Source of the DNA: Paraspadella gotoi
Lineage: Eukaryota > Chaetognatha
Direction: 5' to 3'
DNA: 64,000 bases
Assembly: GCA_051294375.1 (NCBI GenBank)
Contig: CM119265.1
Coordinates: forward strand, 23,026,099-23,090,098
A model generated the notes under the pieces. The model had not been told where the DNA came from and made no database searches. It worked only from the letters and a program-made list of their open reading frames with translations. The translations under genes were made by a program, and so were the position numbers. How positions within the stretch are numbered: the first letter of the stretch is position 1; every line of letters begins with the position of its first letter. Shown piece after piece: positions 20,504-32,439 of the stretch.

Positions 20504-20884
20504 TTAACAAAATCTTCCGCCGGATATCCGCCGCATTCGAGTCCGATCTCGCCGACGCATCTCCTCGTCCCGCTCAAAGATGATGAATTTTCCCGCGCGC
20601 CCCGCCCCGAGCACCACCGCCCCCCCGGCCGCCGCGCACCCCAAAAATACTAAGCCACAAAAACAAAAACAGCGGAAAACAAAATCGATTTTTTCGTCGT
20701 GAACGAAGTCGTTTTTTTCTGTCGACAGTCGGAGATTGATTTGACATGCTCGACCCGAGGCGAATCGGACTTCGACAGATCGAAGCGAAACAGCCAACAG
20801 CTCATAAGGCAGCAGTTTTTTGAACAGCACGCGCTTTTCGTTGGCGACGAAGGACCATACCCTTCGGGAAGAAAGTTGGGCCAA
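20504..20884 (-). CDS. Hypothetical ORF with one hydrophobic segment
   Basis: A 126-codon minus-strand frame with ATG. It reads MAQLSSRRVWSFVANEKRVL, then about residues 69-95 form a Cys/Gly/Ala-rich hydrophobic stretch (FRCFCFCGLVFLGCAAAGG), followed by an Arg-rich end RRRDRTRMRRISGG. It could be a membrane-anchored protein. A plus-strand frame (20699-20899) overlaps it and meets the donor-like AATAG|GTGAGCG at about 20888, so the strand is undecided. Confidence 0.2.
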   Translation of the reverse strand: MAQLSSRRVWSFVANEKRVLFKKLLPYELLAVSLRSVEVRFASGRACQINLRLSTEKNDFVHDEKIDFVFRCFCFCGLVFLGCAAAGGAVVLGAGRAGKFIIFERDEEMRRRDRTRMRRISGGRFC

Positions 20885-21042
20885 ATAGGTGAGCGTTGAA
20901 TTATAATTTACGTTTCTATTACACCTGTTTGTTGCGTATTAGTAAATTTAAAGAGTAAAAGTAAAATCATGAACTTAAACTGCTTGGCATTGATTTAACT
21001 TTAATTTAATCAAACATTTGCTGATTTGAATCAAACTTCAAA

Positions 21043-21393
21043 ATGAATTACGATAGAACCACTTTTTCAAGATATCGAATCGCGAACACGAAAGCATACA
21101 ACTCACCAACCCTCCGACATGACTCCCCCGAACCTTGCGTTCCACCCCCAACCCCTTCCCCAACCCGGGCCGCAGCATCTCGCCACGAAGCATCCCTCCA
21201 ATCCCTCGTCGACGCCTCCACATCGGCTAGCGGCGAGGCGTTCTAGGCTTCAGTTTCTGAAGTCGACGTCGAATCCGACGCCGAATTCGACTTCGAATGT
21301 GGAGGGAGTGAAGTCGCGAAGAGTATGGGAGGTCGCTCGCCGAAAAGATTCGGGGCCTCAAGCGCATTAATACAACACTTAAAAAACATTTAA
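21043..21393 (+). CDS. Hypothetical Pro-rich then acidic frame with one internal TAG
   Basis: From ATG at 21043 the frame is open for 67 codons (..PPPTPSPTRAAASRHEASLQ..), meets TAG at 21244, then stays open for 48 more codons (..EVDVESDAEFDFECGG.. ..MGGRSPKRFGASS..) to TAA at 21391. The +1 frame from about 21077 is open without interruption for 98 codons to 21370 (..HPQPLPQPGPQHL.. ..RRVWEVARRKDSG..). One of the two is probably coding. No domain was recognised. Confidence 0.25.
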
Positions 21394-21834
21394 ATATTTA
21401 AAATTACTCTAAAAATACTCTAATTTTAGGTTCACCCCCCCGTCGCCCATTCGTCGTCGACGCTCCCGATCTCCCCTCAAGGACGCATGAGACCATCTTC
21501 GAACCCCTGCACCTTCAATAACCAGACTGCCACCGCCGCGACGCCGCTTGCCGCCATTGAGAACGATCGCCCGCGGCAGCTTCGGGCGATCTACGAACCC
21601 GTTTGCTTGCCTGGCATCGGGAGAGGGTACAGACGGCTACGCAGCACTGTAGACCAGTAGGCGCAGTCTGGTCGCGGTCGCGCGCAGAGATCTGACTCAC
21701 AGCGTACATTCTACGAAAAACGTCGCGGTCGGAATCGTAGGCGAAATCGGGAGAGGCGCCGCGGTTAAAGCAAGTTTGAGAACAAGTGACGCGACGAGAC
21801 GAGCGACGACGATTGACAAAAATTATTTTTACGG

Positions 21835-22272
21835 ATGAAGTTTCCGATAGGAAAACGAAGGAAAACGAGTTTAGAATCTTTGGAAATCGGGAAAATCGCC
21901 CGACGAAAAAACAAACAAACTGCAATCGCAGCGCCTATATCGGAATCTGCAGCATCGCCGGCCTCCACCTCTTTTCATCCGTCCTCCGGTTTACTCAGAG
22001 CCAGCAAAAAGAAAACCCGCGAAATATCGGCGAAGAAAACACCTCAGCTCCTACGATCTGCTCCCGACGCCGAGTCCGGATCTCTCGCGCCGAGACCTGT
22101 CCCCTGCGAAGAGACTTTCCTGGACTTCGATCAACGAATAATCTCCAAGCCTAATCGCCCCGCTTTTATCCGCGACGAAAAGGATGGAGAGCGTTGCTCA
22201 GCAGCGAGACAAGAAACAAAGCGCTTGAGGGAGTCCCACTATGACCGCCGCCGCTGCGTCGAGAGGCGTTAG
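21835..22272 (+). CDS. Hypothetical basic ORF, 145 codons
   Basis: The longest ORF of the island. It begins MKFPIGKRRKTSLESLEIGK and is Lys/Arg/Ser-rich throughout, ending in ESHYDRRRCVERR. No membrane segment or known motif. A frame of this length is only mildly unexpected by chance in the island. Confidence 0.22.
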   Translation: MKFPIGKRRKTSLESLEIGKIARRKNKQTAIAAPISESAASPASTSFHPSSGLLRASKKKTREISAKKTPQLLRSAPDAESGSLAPRPVPCEETFLDFDQRIISKPNRPAFIRDEKDGERCSAARQETKRLRESHYDRRRCVERR

Positions 22273-24687
22273 GAAAGCGACATCGAACGTCTCGGTTGGA
22301 AGGCAGAAGCTGTTAGCATCTATCGAGGCGGCCTGAAGCGTCGGAAAGTGGCGAGTACGAGCTTCCAGCGACCGGTTCAAGCGAAGGTGTGGACGAAGAG
22401 TGGTGCTTCAGACTTCGGAAGTGCTAGCAGAATTCCTCAAGCTGACGCCCTGTAGCGGCAGGATTTGCGACCAAAATTGATCTTCGCAGTCGTTGGGAAC
22501 GGAAAGGGCCCGAGACTGGGGATGCGCAGCGTAAGAACAGAATGGTTTGACGAAAAACGGTCTGGATTCTAGGTGACGGGACGATTGGAGCAGGAACGAA
22601 AGAACCAGTCGAATTGAGGACCCGCGGAGGACGTCAGTTCCTGACAAGATTGTTGCAGCGCAGCGGCGCCACTTCTGAGCGTCAAGTGGAAGATGCGGAA
22701 ACCCTTTACGAGCCCGTTTCGGCCAGACGATCGGAGTCCGCGACATTGAACGCGGAATCGAAATCCATTCCGGCGGCCGAATCGGAAGACCATCGAACTG
22801 AGACTTAGAGAAATAATGAAGTTAGTCGTCGTATGAAAAACAGCCGAGATCATTTCCGACGGGGAAGTTGATAACGAAAAGCATAGAGAGGAAAAAGGAA
22901 GCAGACGATTCGTGAAAATCGGGGTTCCCGGAATGAGAAGAGAGAGAATGTACAGGTTCTGTACAGGGTTCATCAGATCAACTAGAAGTGCGAAGAAAAA
23001 CTCTTGCCGCAGTACGATGGACGAACAAGTGAATGGCCTCGCCTCTAATTTAAATCACTGACGAATAGACACGAAAATGTCGAAAGTGGAAAATTGAAAA
23101 TGGAGACGGTTGATCTTCAGAACTTTCCCGAATGAAAGTTAGACGAGGCAAAAAAATAGCGAAGCCGTTGGGAGGAAGAGCGATCGTTGAAGCAAATAAC
23201 GGAAAAAAATGGAGAAAAGCGATCAGGCGATACCCGGCACAATTTCGTTTAAGGTTTTGTCAAAAAAGTAAAATTCCAAGGAACCTGATTTAATTGAAGA
23301 CGTAAACGATTGCCGAAACGGTAAATATAAAAAAAGGCAAGCTGTGTACAATGGATCTTGAATTATGTCGGAAATGTTTCGATTAACGTCGAAGAAGCAA
23401 AAGTGTCGAAAAGACTTCGTCACGTGCAGTAATCGGTAAAAAGTCTCCAGTTGACCAGCGCGGATATTACTCGCACCTCACGAGGACTTCCGCGTCGCGA
23501 ACTGGCGGATGACTCTTCAAGTCAACCGAAAATGTACTCATAACATTGGTACGCGAAGTGCAGAATGGAAAAACGAACTTTAAACGGCGAGGTGTAAGCT
23601 CCAATTTGACTTCCGTAAAAGAAAAGACGCGGATCTAGTGCCCCGCACGGAACGGAACCGTAAGGAAAAATGTACCATACCGCGAAGGGAAACGAAGAAG
23701 TAAGAACTGTCCTCGGAAAACATGAAGAGCCGAACACTGTTTGGATCTCAATGTGATGGATTAGGTTCGGAGAATCAGACATCCTGACTCCATGCCGCAT
23801 GGGACGAACTAGCGAAATGAATGCACGAGAAATGAGATGGAGGACAGAAATCCGAGGAGAGAATTAAGAGAAGTAACTCAGAGAAGAAGTGAAACGAATC
23901 GTATCCGTGAGGCCTATATGGGTGCGCACAAAGTAAAGCACTGGACGAGGCGCGAATCGGACCTCGTTGACAGAAATGAAGCAGATTGTGGATCGAGTTG
24001 AATTGGTCTTCGCATCATGAGAAACAGTGGTCTCTTCGGTCCAAGAAAAAAATGGTTCATGCCAACAGAGATGAACCGGTTTCGCGCCCGCCCCAGAAAA
24101 ATTTTGTTCGACTCTCGAAAACGAAATGTGCTATGTCAGTTAGCGACAGAAGAATATCATCTCTTTGCCCGTGAGGAGGAACGCATTGACGCAAAACCAA
24201 GTAAAAGTAATGTTCCAGAGGCCTGAAAAATGAAATCAGACTTAGAAATAAAAGAGGAAATTGCGTAAAAGACAACGAATTGAAACCGATTCAGAGAACA
24301 GAAATTAATTCGCGGCATTTTAAGGCAGACGTCGTGGACGGCAGAAGATGAGTCGATGTCTACATCCCCGGAGAAAAACAATCTCCAGAAACGCAAAAAA
24401 TAGGAATCTGTATTGTGGACACTTAAAAACGAGGGCCGGCAAACGACAATGACAGAAAGGGACAATCCATAACCACGCGCGGTAAGAAAACTAATCTCTG
24501 TATCGTGCCAAGGAGAATTGAATTCGGCTTGTCGACTATCTTTCCACGCGGCCCACAGCCCGCGATTGCTTCTTGCTCAGCGTCTTGCAACCAAGTAAGA
24601 CTCGATATTTCCCACCCAGAAAGTAAGTAACCTCCCTATCATACGGCCCGCATTCTCCGGAGTTCTGAACGGAAAAAAACAAGTTAA

Positions 24688-24948
24688 TCTTCATACCGCG
24701 AAGAAAGATTCCATCTCCCGCGACTAGAAATGAAGCCGAACTCGAAGACCCGGTATGAAGAAGCGACCTCCTTCGCCAGAACTGACCTTCAACGCCCGCG
24801 CGCACAAGAATCGATCGTAATCGCCGAAAAAGCCGTCCCGTCTGCACCAATGTCCGCAGGTCTCTACAACCTAGTCATCGGGCAATCTCGAACTTATCAG
24901 CGCCTCAAGCAGGAAAAACTCGAGTCTCTCGCAGTGTGCTATCAGTAA
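24688..24948 (+). CDS. Hypothetical ORF
   Basis: Open from 24688 after a TAA, with ATG at 24730, to TAA. It contains RTDLQRPRAQESIVIAEKAV and SAGLYNLVIGQSRTYQRLKQ. Third positions are slightly GC-rich. No family was recognised. Confidence 0.2.
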   Translation, partial: SSYREERFHLPRLEMKPNSKTRYEEATSFARTDLQRPRAQESIVIAEKAVPSAPMSAGLYNLVIGQSRTYQRLKQEKLESLAVCYQ

Positions 24949-25023
24949 GAATCAATCTGCCCGCGGTCCAGGAGAAATACGGCCGCCTTGATTGGCGATA
25001 AAAAAAGAGATAAAATTTAATAA

Positions 25024-25389
25024 CAAGAAGACTCAAATTTCCGTTTCGTGGAAGCGAGCTCGAAAGATCTTCCCGATTACTACTCCTCTGGGCGCAAAAC
25101 GAGAGATTACGATTTCGTGCGAGTCGCTTACTGCACTCACGACCTCAAGGAAGAAAAATCAGAACACTCACTTCCACTCTACCTTCACTTATGCCACATG
25201 CGCGGGCAAGCTCCGTCACTGTCGATGCTGAAGGATGGCCTCCCAGATGCGAAACGCCGGGATTGGATGTGCGCGTTACAGTTCACTCATCCTCGACCAT
25301 TATACATCTCTTTTCATCCAATACGCTACGAGCAGCAGTCATCAGCGATGCGTGGAGGGCACGCGATGCCAGACCGCCTCTGGTGGTGA
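25024..25389 (+). CDS. Hypothetical ORF without ATG
   Basis: 122 codons between stops with mixed, globular-looking composition (DYDFVRVAYCTHDLKEEKSE.., ..RRDWMCALQFTHPRPLYIS..). There is no ATG near the start, so it would be an internal exon. A second frame (25191-25394) has one TAG at 25392 and then continues open (..MKLFREDDRLDAMTVLRDR..) to about 25530. Which frame is used, if either, cannot be settled from sequence alone. Confidence 0.22.
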   Translation, partial: QEDSNFRFVEASSKDLPDYYSSGRKTRDYDFVRVAYCTHDLKEEKSEHSLPLYLHLCHMRGQAPSLSMLKDGLPDAKRRDWMCALQFTHPRPLYISFHPIRYEQQSSAMRGGHAMPDRLWW

Positions 25390-27369
25390 TGTAGGACCGT
25401 GCTGATCACCTGGTAATCCGGATGAAGCTATTCCGTGAAGACGATCGCCTCGATGCGATGACCGTGCTCCGGGATCGCAATCTAGATCATCCCCCCATTC
25501 ATACTCGGTCATGTACCTTGGGCTATTGAGTGCTGATGTTCGTCGATAAGCACGGATCGAACCACCGATGCAGCTCACGGGCTGACTGCTCACAGGGCCC
25601 GTGATCACTCCAGCGACCTCAGAACTGACCGTCCTGAGAGGTCACCTCGCCCAGAGAAGGCTAGCGCTAGAAGCTATCGAAACCTGATGCCCATGGCAGA
25701 TAATACTACTTGTTTACTCCTATTCCGAGCAGTTGACGTCGGCGACTAACCGTCGACAGGCGCCGACCAGAGACGACGTCCGTTTGAAGGAAGGGCGAGA
25801 CGGCGAAATTGACCGATATGGTCGCAGAAGACTGAAATTTTACTTAGTTGACGATCCACGACAGAATGCGGAAAAATCACTGCCGATGGAGCAAACATGC
25901 TGGCACAACCAAAAAACTATCCGCCCTGAACTCGCCTACCCGAAAATAAAGAATCCCAAAACTAAACAAGAACAACTACAACAAGACACTGGCAGGACAA
26001 CAAGAGGAAGAGAGAAAGAAAATCGTCGCACGCGACGACGCGTTTCAAGACGAGCTCTCGTCGACGCGGAGCGACGCTGCTGATGGAAACCTTGTCTGCT
26101 CTGCTACGCGACGGCGGGCGCAGCGAAAATCGGGCCAAAAATAGGTATCCGCTGGTAATTCAAATAAAGCCTCAAGTTAGCAAGTCCGATTATAACTTAT
26201 CATCATCGTATGCGGAAAAAAAACAACGGGAACTTTCACGCCCACGTCTCCCATAATTATCGATAAATAATCTTAAACGTCCGATTATTATAATTTAGTG
26301 CAGTTTTAATTTAATCAATTAACAACAGAGCCGAAAGCCACTCCGCGCTTCGTCCGAATGAGGAGGAGGAGTGCCCGAGCGGTTGGGACTGAACTCGTGA
26401 AAGCTGTCGACGGAAGCGGACCAAGGTTGGAGCGAAGGACGGTCGCCGTCAGTGGTGGACAGGCCTGAAGGGCGCCGGCGGACGAGAGGAGAATAATAAG
26501 AAATACGGCGTCGATGACTCCGCAAAGGGAACACGAAAGAAAGCCGATCGCGATTTTCAATGTGTGGGGTGATAGGGGAGGCCGAGAAGGGCGGTGGAAA
26601 CTAGCGGCGAACTGGTGGCGGAGAAGACGGCGGACTGGCCGGGTGGCGAGCTTGCTCGGAAATGGGTAAACATTGATGGAAATTTACGATGATAATGAGG
26701 CAACGGAAAACCAGGGCAACGGGTTTGGCAGGCGGACGTTTGGACAAGCTGCAGTTGGAAACCGCGGAAGTCGACCAAAGTCCTTGAAACTCATCGATGA
26801 TATGGACAAGTGGAGATGGAGAATTGAATATATAACTACAGGACACAAGACCGAAGGCAACGCAGTAGAACGAAGGAACGGATAGGAGCGCTACGAGTGA
26901 TGAGGCGAGGCCGACAGAACGAGGACGAAACGAACGAACGAACGAACCACGAGACCGACACGAAGCCCACGACGCCACGAACGAACGAAGGAGCGAACGA
27001 ACTGAGACGATACGACACGCTGAAAAGGATTAAACGTTGTCCTTAGCCTTCTTAAATCAGGGATGGCGCCCTCCGCATCGCGCGGCCGCCGCGGTCGCAG
27101 GAACTTCCGGACGCCCTTATTTGGCTGAAGAACGCGGTCGCCGGCCCGAGTCGGGAGTATTCCTTCGAGGTGGAAGACCACGAGCGACGCCTGATGGAAC
27201 TCGACTTTTTCGCATCGAAACGAAATTTTGGCCCCGCATGCTCAGGACGAATGGCGGAGGAGATGACGCCGAGAATGTTTAGGGTGCATGACGCCGGGAC
27301 GAGCTATCCAACAGGCCGCGCCAAGGCGTCGATCGACTGGGCGGCGGACAGGTTTGTCGGATCCCATTA

Positions 27370-30320
27370 ATCTTACTTGTAGTATTCATTGTAAACCTCC
27401 ATTTTCGAAAAATGCATTTTTGTGGCAAATTTTTGTGGCATAGGGCTCAGCTGATTAATTTTGGGGAAATTTGGGGTTTTTTGATTGTGCATTTTATATT
27501 TAATAAAAGTTACGTATCAAATAATAATAAACTATCTGGGCATGGTTCTTTTATTTTACAATCAACTAATCACCTCTATAAAAAGCCACAGCCCGGCGAT
27601 AAAAAACTACTCATCAACCCTTTAACCGCAACGAAAGATTATCCCCAGCTTTCTCCACGAATTTTGAATGTTTGAAGCAGTAAAGTTTCTAGATTCACAA
27701 CAACAATTAGATTGTTTTTCGTTTCTGTTGCTCGATACATTAAGGAACTGCTCTCTGTTTTTAGTAACAAAGGCAGTACCATAAAAGATTCCGCGCTCTA
27801 ACTCTAGTTAACAGTACATCATATGGAATCCCGAGATAGAGATCGGATAACTGCTCGACCATTGCAATCTGTATTCTTCCCTTCCCGGTCCCTACGGCCG
27901 TGTTCCAGGTGTGCCGCGGATGGCTCCCCCTGGCGCGTGGCCAAGTGAAGGAGGCGATCTATTTTCCCCGACGGGCAGGACGTCGACGCTAGGCCGTTCT
28001 CCGCGGCTGGCCATCTTTCCTGGTATTGTCGAGAATGTTCCTTCAGACTTCCCGAGTTTGCATCTTACTGCGACTGGAACTGGAATCGGTCAACGATGAC
28101 GGCGTCCCGTCACGCTCTTTTTTTTTTTTTTTTTTTTTTGTTGCCCGTTCCCCGTCCCATATTTTTTTTTTTAATTTTTGTTTTGTACGATGCATGACAA
28201 AATTACAGAAACTGCTGAATACAAGTAGTAACCAAGTCCTGCTGCTATCTTTTTTTTTTAAATTAAGAAGAATTGAGACCTCATAGTAAGTTATTATGAC
28301 ATAATAATTATAACCCTGATGAAAGACAACTTTGATATTTATTGGTTGTCATATTGTTATTAAAATGTTTTTTGGATAAGGGCTCGGAGAAACCACAGGG
28401 CGTCCTCAAGTAATTTTTTAGAAACAAAAGTCACATGCTTAAGCTTTTTGAAAAATTTAAAAGTCTCATAAATTTGAGAATTTAAAAATCTGTAATCATA
28501 ATTACTTAAAATTTCAAAAATCTGGTATTATTATTATTATTATTTATAATTATTATCATTATTATTATCATTATTATATTCATTAATATTTTATTGTTGT
28601 TGTTGTTTTGTGTCGCTTTCCCAGTATCAAAGTTGCAGATTGGGTTCAGATTGGGCTCAGCCAGATTTTAATAGTTTTGATTACCGCACACCCTTTTCTC
28701 TGTTTTTTTTTTTTTTAATTCTTTCCTGTTCTTTTTACTTTAACATTAAAGTATATTGAGTGGAAATAGATTTAATAGTCCCTGAAAAAGATTAATAGGT
28801 TCAATTGCGCGTATTGATAAATATAACGTTTAAGAAAAATATAGAAACGTAAAAACCTGTAAAACTAGTAAAGAAATATCACTAAGGCAATTACAAAAAT
28901 ACAAATTGACGATAAAATATTTGGCTGGTTGAGTGAGTGGTATATGCATCAGTAATGACAATATTCTGTATCTTTTCTCCCTCTTGCGAGTTTCTCTGAA
29001 AATTCTAATTGTTTTTAAAAAAAACGGCCGTTTTGAATAATAGTTACGATAATCATTTTAAATTATGCGACAAGGCTCACTAAATGCTAACAAAATGTTT
29101 TGTTTATATGCATTCGAATTCATGGTGTCGAACAAGCCCTGAATAGCACTTATTAATGTGCATAATGGATAATCAAGTAGCAAAAGAAATGTGTTAACCC
29201 TCTACCAATGTCATTCTGACTTTCATTATATTCTGAAAAAAGTTCAACTCCTGGATAGTGGATACTGGGATACTGGAAAGTGATTAGTCTATTGATCCAC
29301 TACGTCATAAGTCACTTGCAATACCTGATTGTCAGCAATATATTGTTGAAAAGTTAGCCCTCCAATGACTGTTTCTTGTTGGTTCCTACTTATGTCCGTT
29401 TCCTCTCAGGACGCCTCTTTTGGCACATAGAATTAAACACCTTAAAAGGGTCATTGGCATTTGATTTCATTTTGACATAGCCTAGATGAATAAATCCCAA
29501 GGTCAAAGCCTAGCGGAAGGAAATTAGGAGTTTTATTAAATTAGAAAGACCAACCACCAGCATGTCATTAGTTAAAAAACTGTTGAAGGAGAAGAGAAAT
29601 GATAGTTTAAAGATGCATCTCATTGCTATCTATTTTCAACTTGCTGGATGCTGTTTTTCCATGTGGGAAATTTTTTTTAAAAGTTTAACTACTACTTGGC
29701 CAATAACGCGGTAATTTTATTTTAAGATTGCTTTAATTAAATAATATTTAGGTTTACATCGAAGCTGAATTAGAATATTTGATATAATAGAATATGTTAA
29801 AATCCAAAACAATATAATTACATTAGGTAGCTTATAGCTAAATAAACTGCATAAGCCTGTAAGCCTGTAAAGATTATTCATAGCTCTTCAATTCACATAT
29901 GAGATGAGCTGAAGAGGGTTTAAAATGAAATCTCTTGAAAATCTAGGTCGATGATTATGAGTGATATATTTCTAAGGAAATTGTGCCTCGAAAGGGGGCC
30001 TAGTTGCAGGGAATCACTTAGAAAGGGAACTGGTGCCAATAGGAGGAGCGATCCTCGGGAACATAAATGTTATTGACGTGAAGACAAACTCGATATTTAA
30101 ATGTAAGATATGTGATGATTAAGTACGGTAAAAAAAACTATTATCGTATATTGTTGGAACGGGAACAAGTATATAATACGAAGCATATTTTAGAAACAGT
30201 AATACTCGCTCTATAACTCTATAAAATTTTCAAAAAAATTTTTTAACATTCTATTAACAAGGTCTCTGATTCTCATAAAAACAGTTCTAGATCGAAAATA
30301 ATAAGATGTATCGTTATAAA
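27370..30320. other. AT-rich intergenic DNA
   Basis: Long unique AT-rich stretch with poly-T runs (28120-28140, 28705-28720), a (TTA)n patch near 28530-28590 and a (TTG)n patch near 28595. No bounded exon, tRNA or element was recognised. Confidence 0.55.
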
Positions 30321-30649
30321 TTCAATGGTCGTTATTTTCTCTAGTGTCGGCTCGTATTTCCCACACGCTCCTTTTCCCTTTCTCTTCTCTTTCTTACTTC
30401 TCTTCTTCTTCCTTCTCAAAAGGACCTATCCTCATCCTTTACCTATTTCCTCTCCTTCATCTACTATTTATCTATCTTTTTTCTCTATTTCTCTCTTGGC
30501 TCTCTTTGACTTTCATCTCTTTTTCCTATTTTTCTCTTCCCGCTTCTATTCTTTTTTAACTTTACTCTTCCCCCAACAAACTTAACCCCTTTAAAATTAA
30601 CTTCAAAGACACTCGACCTCCGGACCGGTGGCGTTATAAATTCTCTAAT

Positions 30650-31830
30650 TTTTTATACTTCCGAGGTAGTCAGCCGACCATACTATTATTAGTGATGAAG
30701 ACGTGGTTCATTTCGTGTTGCGCTAATACTTCTAATACCTAAAAATGGGATCAGGTCTCTAATGTAAAACATATTTAGCATAACTAAGGCTTGTTTTTCA
30801 CCGTTTTTCAGTCGAAGTCGGTTAAAGTTCGTGGGTTCCATTATGTTATAAGATTATAAAACAAATAATATGATTTTTGATAGAAGAATTTATTGTTTTA
30901 TAAAAATTATTATTATAAGAAAAAATTCCTGCATTATATGATACTGTTATAAAATTTTTGTGGGAGAAAGGAGAGCGGGCATATTATTACACCTAACAAA
31001 AAGCCAGGCCAATAAAAAGCAGTGTTCCAGTGCCTCAAATCTTCATCCACTATACCACCCTTCTGCCTATTCACTATACTATGATTTTGTCTTTCCAAAC
31101 ATAATATAATATTAAACCTGGAAACAACACCTAATAAACATTGTAATCCACCCCTACCGGGACAGCCTTTACTTCCACCCTGAACGGAAGTACGGCACTG
31201 CATGTCCCGTCTCTCTATAAGCGTATCAATCTATCGCAAGCACTGCTCGGCGGTGTCGGTCCATCATGGCAGGGCAGATCGCTGGTAATGGCGGCGGAGT
31301 GGGGGTAAAGTGACATAGCTCCGGTCGATAAGGGAGATCGGTCCGTCAATTGCCGTGTACATTCCGTCTCTTATTTGTCCACTGTGTTAGTGTAATACTT
31401 CTTTCATTTAGACAACTTTTACCTTTAGTGGTTTCTATTCGCCAGTTCACTCATATCTCTTCACACGGATCAGCGAGATGTACTATCACGTGGTGTGAAA
31501 CGCCTCCCCATCAAAGGCCCTGATGTTTGTGCATCCATCCCTCCTCCATATGCCGCCAATGGCAACTTGCGTCATGGTATTTAGGCATCCGTTCATCTAT
31601 GCCTCTTATTCCGTTAGCGAGATCATGTCCACACGTTCTATCGCCTACGATCATGGTTCTGATATGCAGGACGTTGGAGTATCGCCTATAAATTGACAGA
31701 GGCGTTCTGTGGCGGGACCTTACCTTCGGTGGAGAAGCTCATTGCATCGGTAGCGTCGTAGAGCACACAAGGACTGCGTTGCTACTCTCGTCTAGATGGT
31801 CCTGCTTATAACTTGAACCCTCCTGGTTTC
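30650..31830. mobile_element. 1.2-kb segment present in only one arm of palindrome 2
   Basis: Sequence between homologous points of the arms (left: GACACTCGACCTCC.. at about 30610 and CTTTCACTCTC at about 31870) that the right arm lacks; there only about 90 bp separate the same landmarks. It contains a minus-strand ORF (30934-31203, 89 codons, with ..RFNIILCLERQNHSIVNRQ..). No terminal repeats, transposase motif or clear target duplication was recognised, so insertion of an element is only one explanation; a misjoin is another. Confidence 0.3.
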
Positions 31831-32439
31831 TTCCCGTACCTACATACCCATGCTATTACGATATCATCTCTTTCACTCTCATGCATATCGACGCCTCTTT
31901 CGAGATCATCTCCTCTACATCTGACCTCTATGCCGCTCCGCTAACCCTCCTCACACACCTCCAATCACTCCTAGCACCCTTGTCAAACTCACTTGATGCG
32001 ACACCTCACCTCTCACCTCCTCACTCTATCACCCTTTCACCTCTCACCTATTCACAATCTTCATTCATATCACAACTGCTCATCTAATGGTATCACCTCT
32101 GCCTCCCCCGAATTCGGTCATTTCTCACTCTCTCGCTATTGATGTATTTCTTCATCTGATGTCGCGGACATCAATAGTGGACATGCGCACGACTGACAGA
32201 GCGTGACGCACTGACCAACAGGATTACCAATATCCCCGATAAATGCTTCATCGCATGACGCTAATGAACGACCTCGACAAACAATCATGTACCTCTCGAC
32301 CTGACATTGACAAACTCTGGAACTCAACAGACGAGACGTCTCGTGCTGATTTATGAGTTGACGCCGACAAAGTTTTCTGTGACATTTGCCGACTGCAAAC
32401 ATCTTATATTTGTATTGAAGTCTTGCGATGATTCGATCG

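Larger units (their letters stand above)
19040..27360. other. 8.3-kb island without microsatellites, many medium ORFs
   Basis: Composition is near balanced and CpG-containing, with no CT/GA or CGA arrays, unlike both flanks. Open frames of 60-145 codons occur on both strands, near what chance allows for DNA of this composition. AT-rich, intron-like pieces lie at about 20890-21110 (beginning AATAG|GTGAGCG) and 21365-21428 (ending CTCTAATTTTAG). No conserved domain, polymerase, integrase or capsid motif was recognised. Possible explanations are a host gene with GC-richer exons, an old integrated element, or foreign sequence in the assembly. Confidence 0.6.

Noticed and set aside
26365-26450. 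tRNA-like D-arm sequence (GTGCCCGAGCGGTTGGGAC)
   Set aside because: No matching acceptor stem, anticodon arm or T loop follows.
19040-27360. Calling the island an endogenous virus
   Set aside because: No diagnostic viral protein motif was recognised; ORF lengths are close to chance for this composition.
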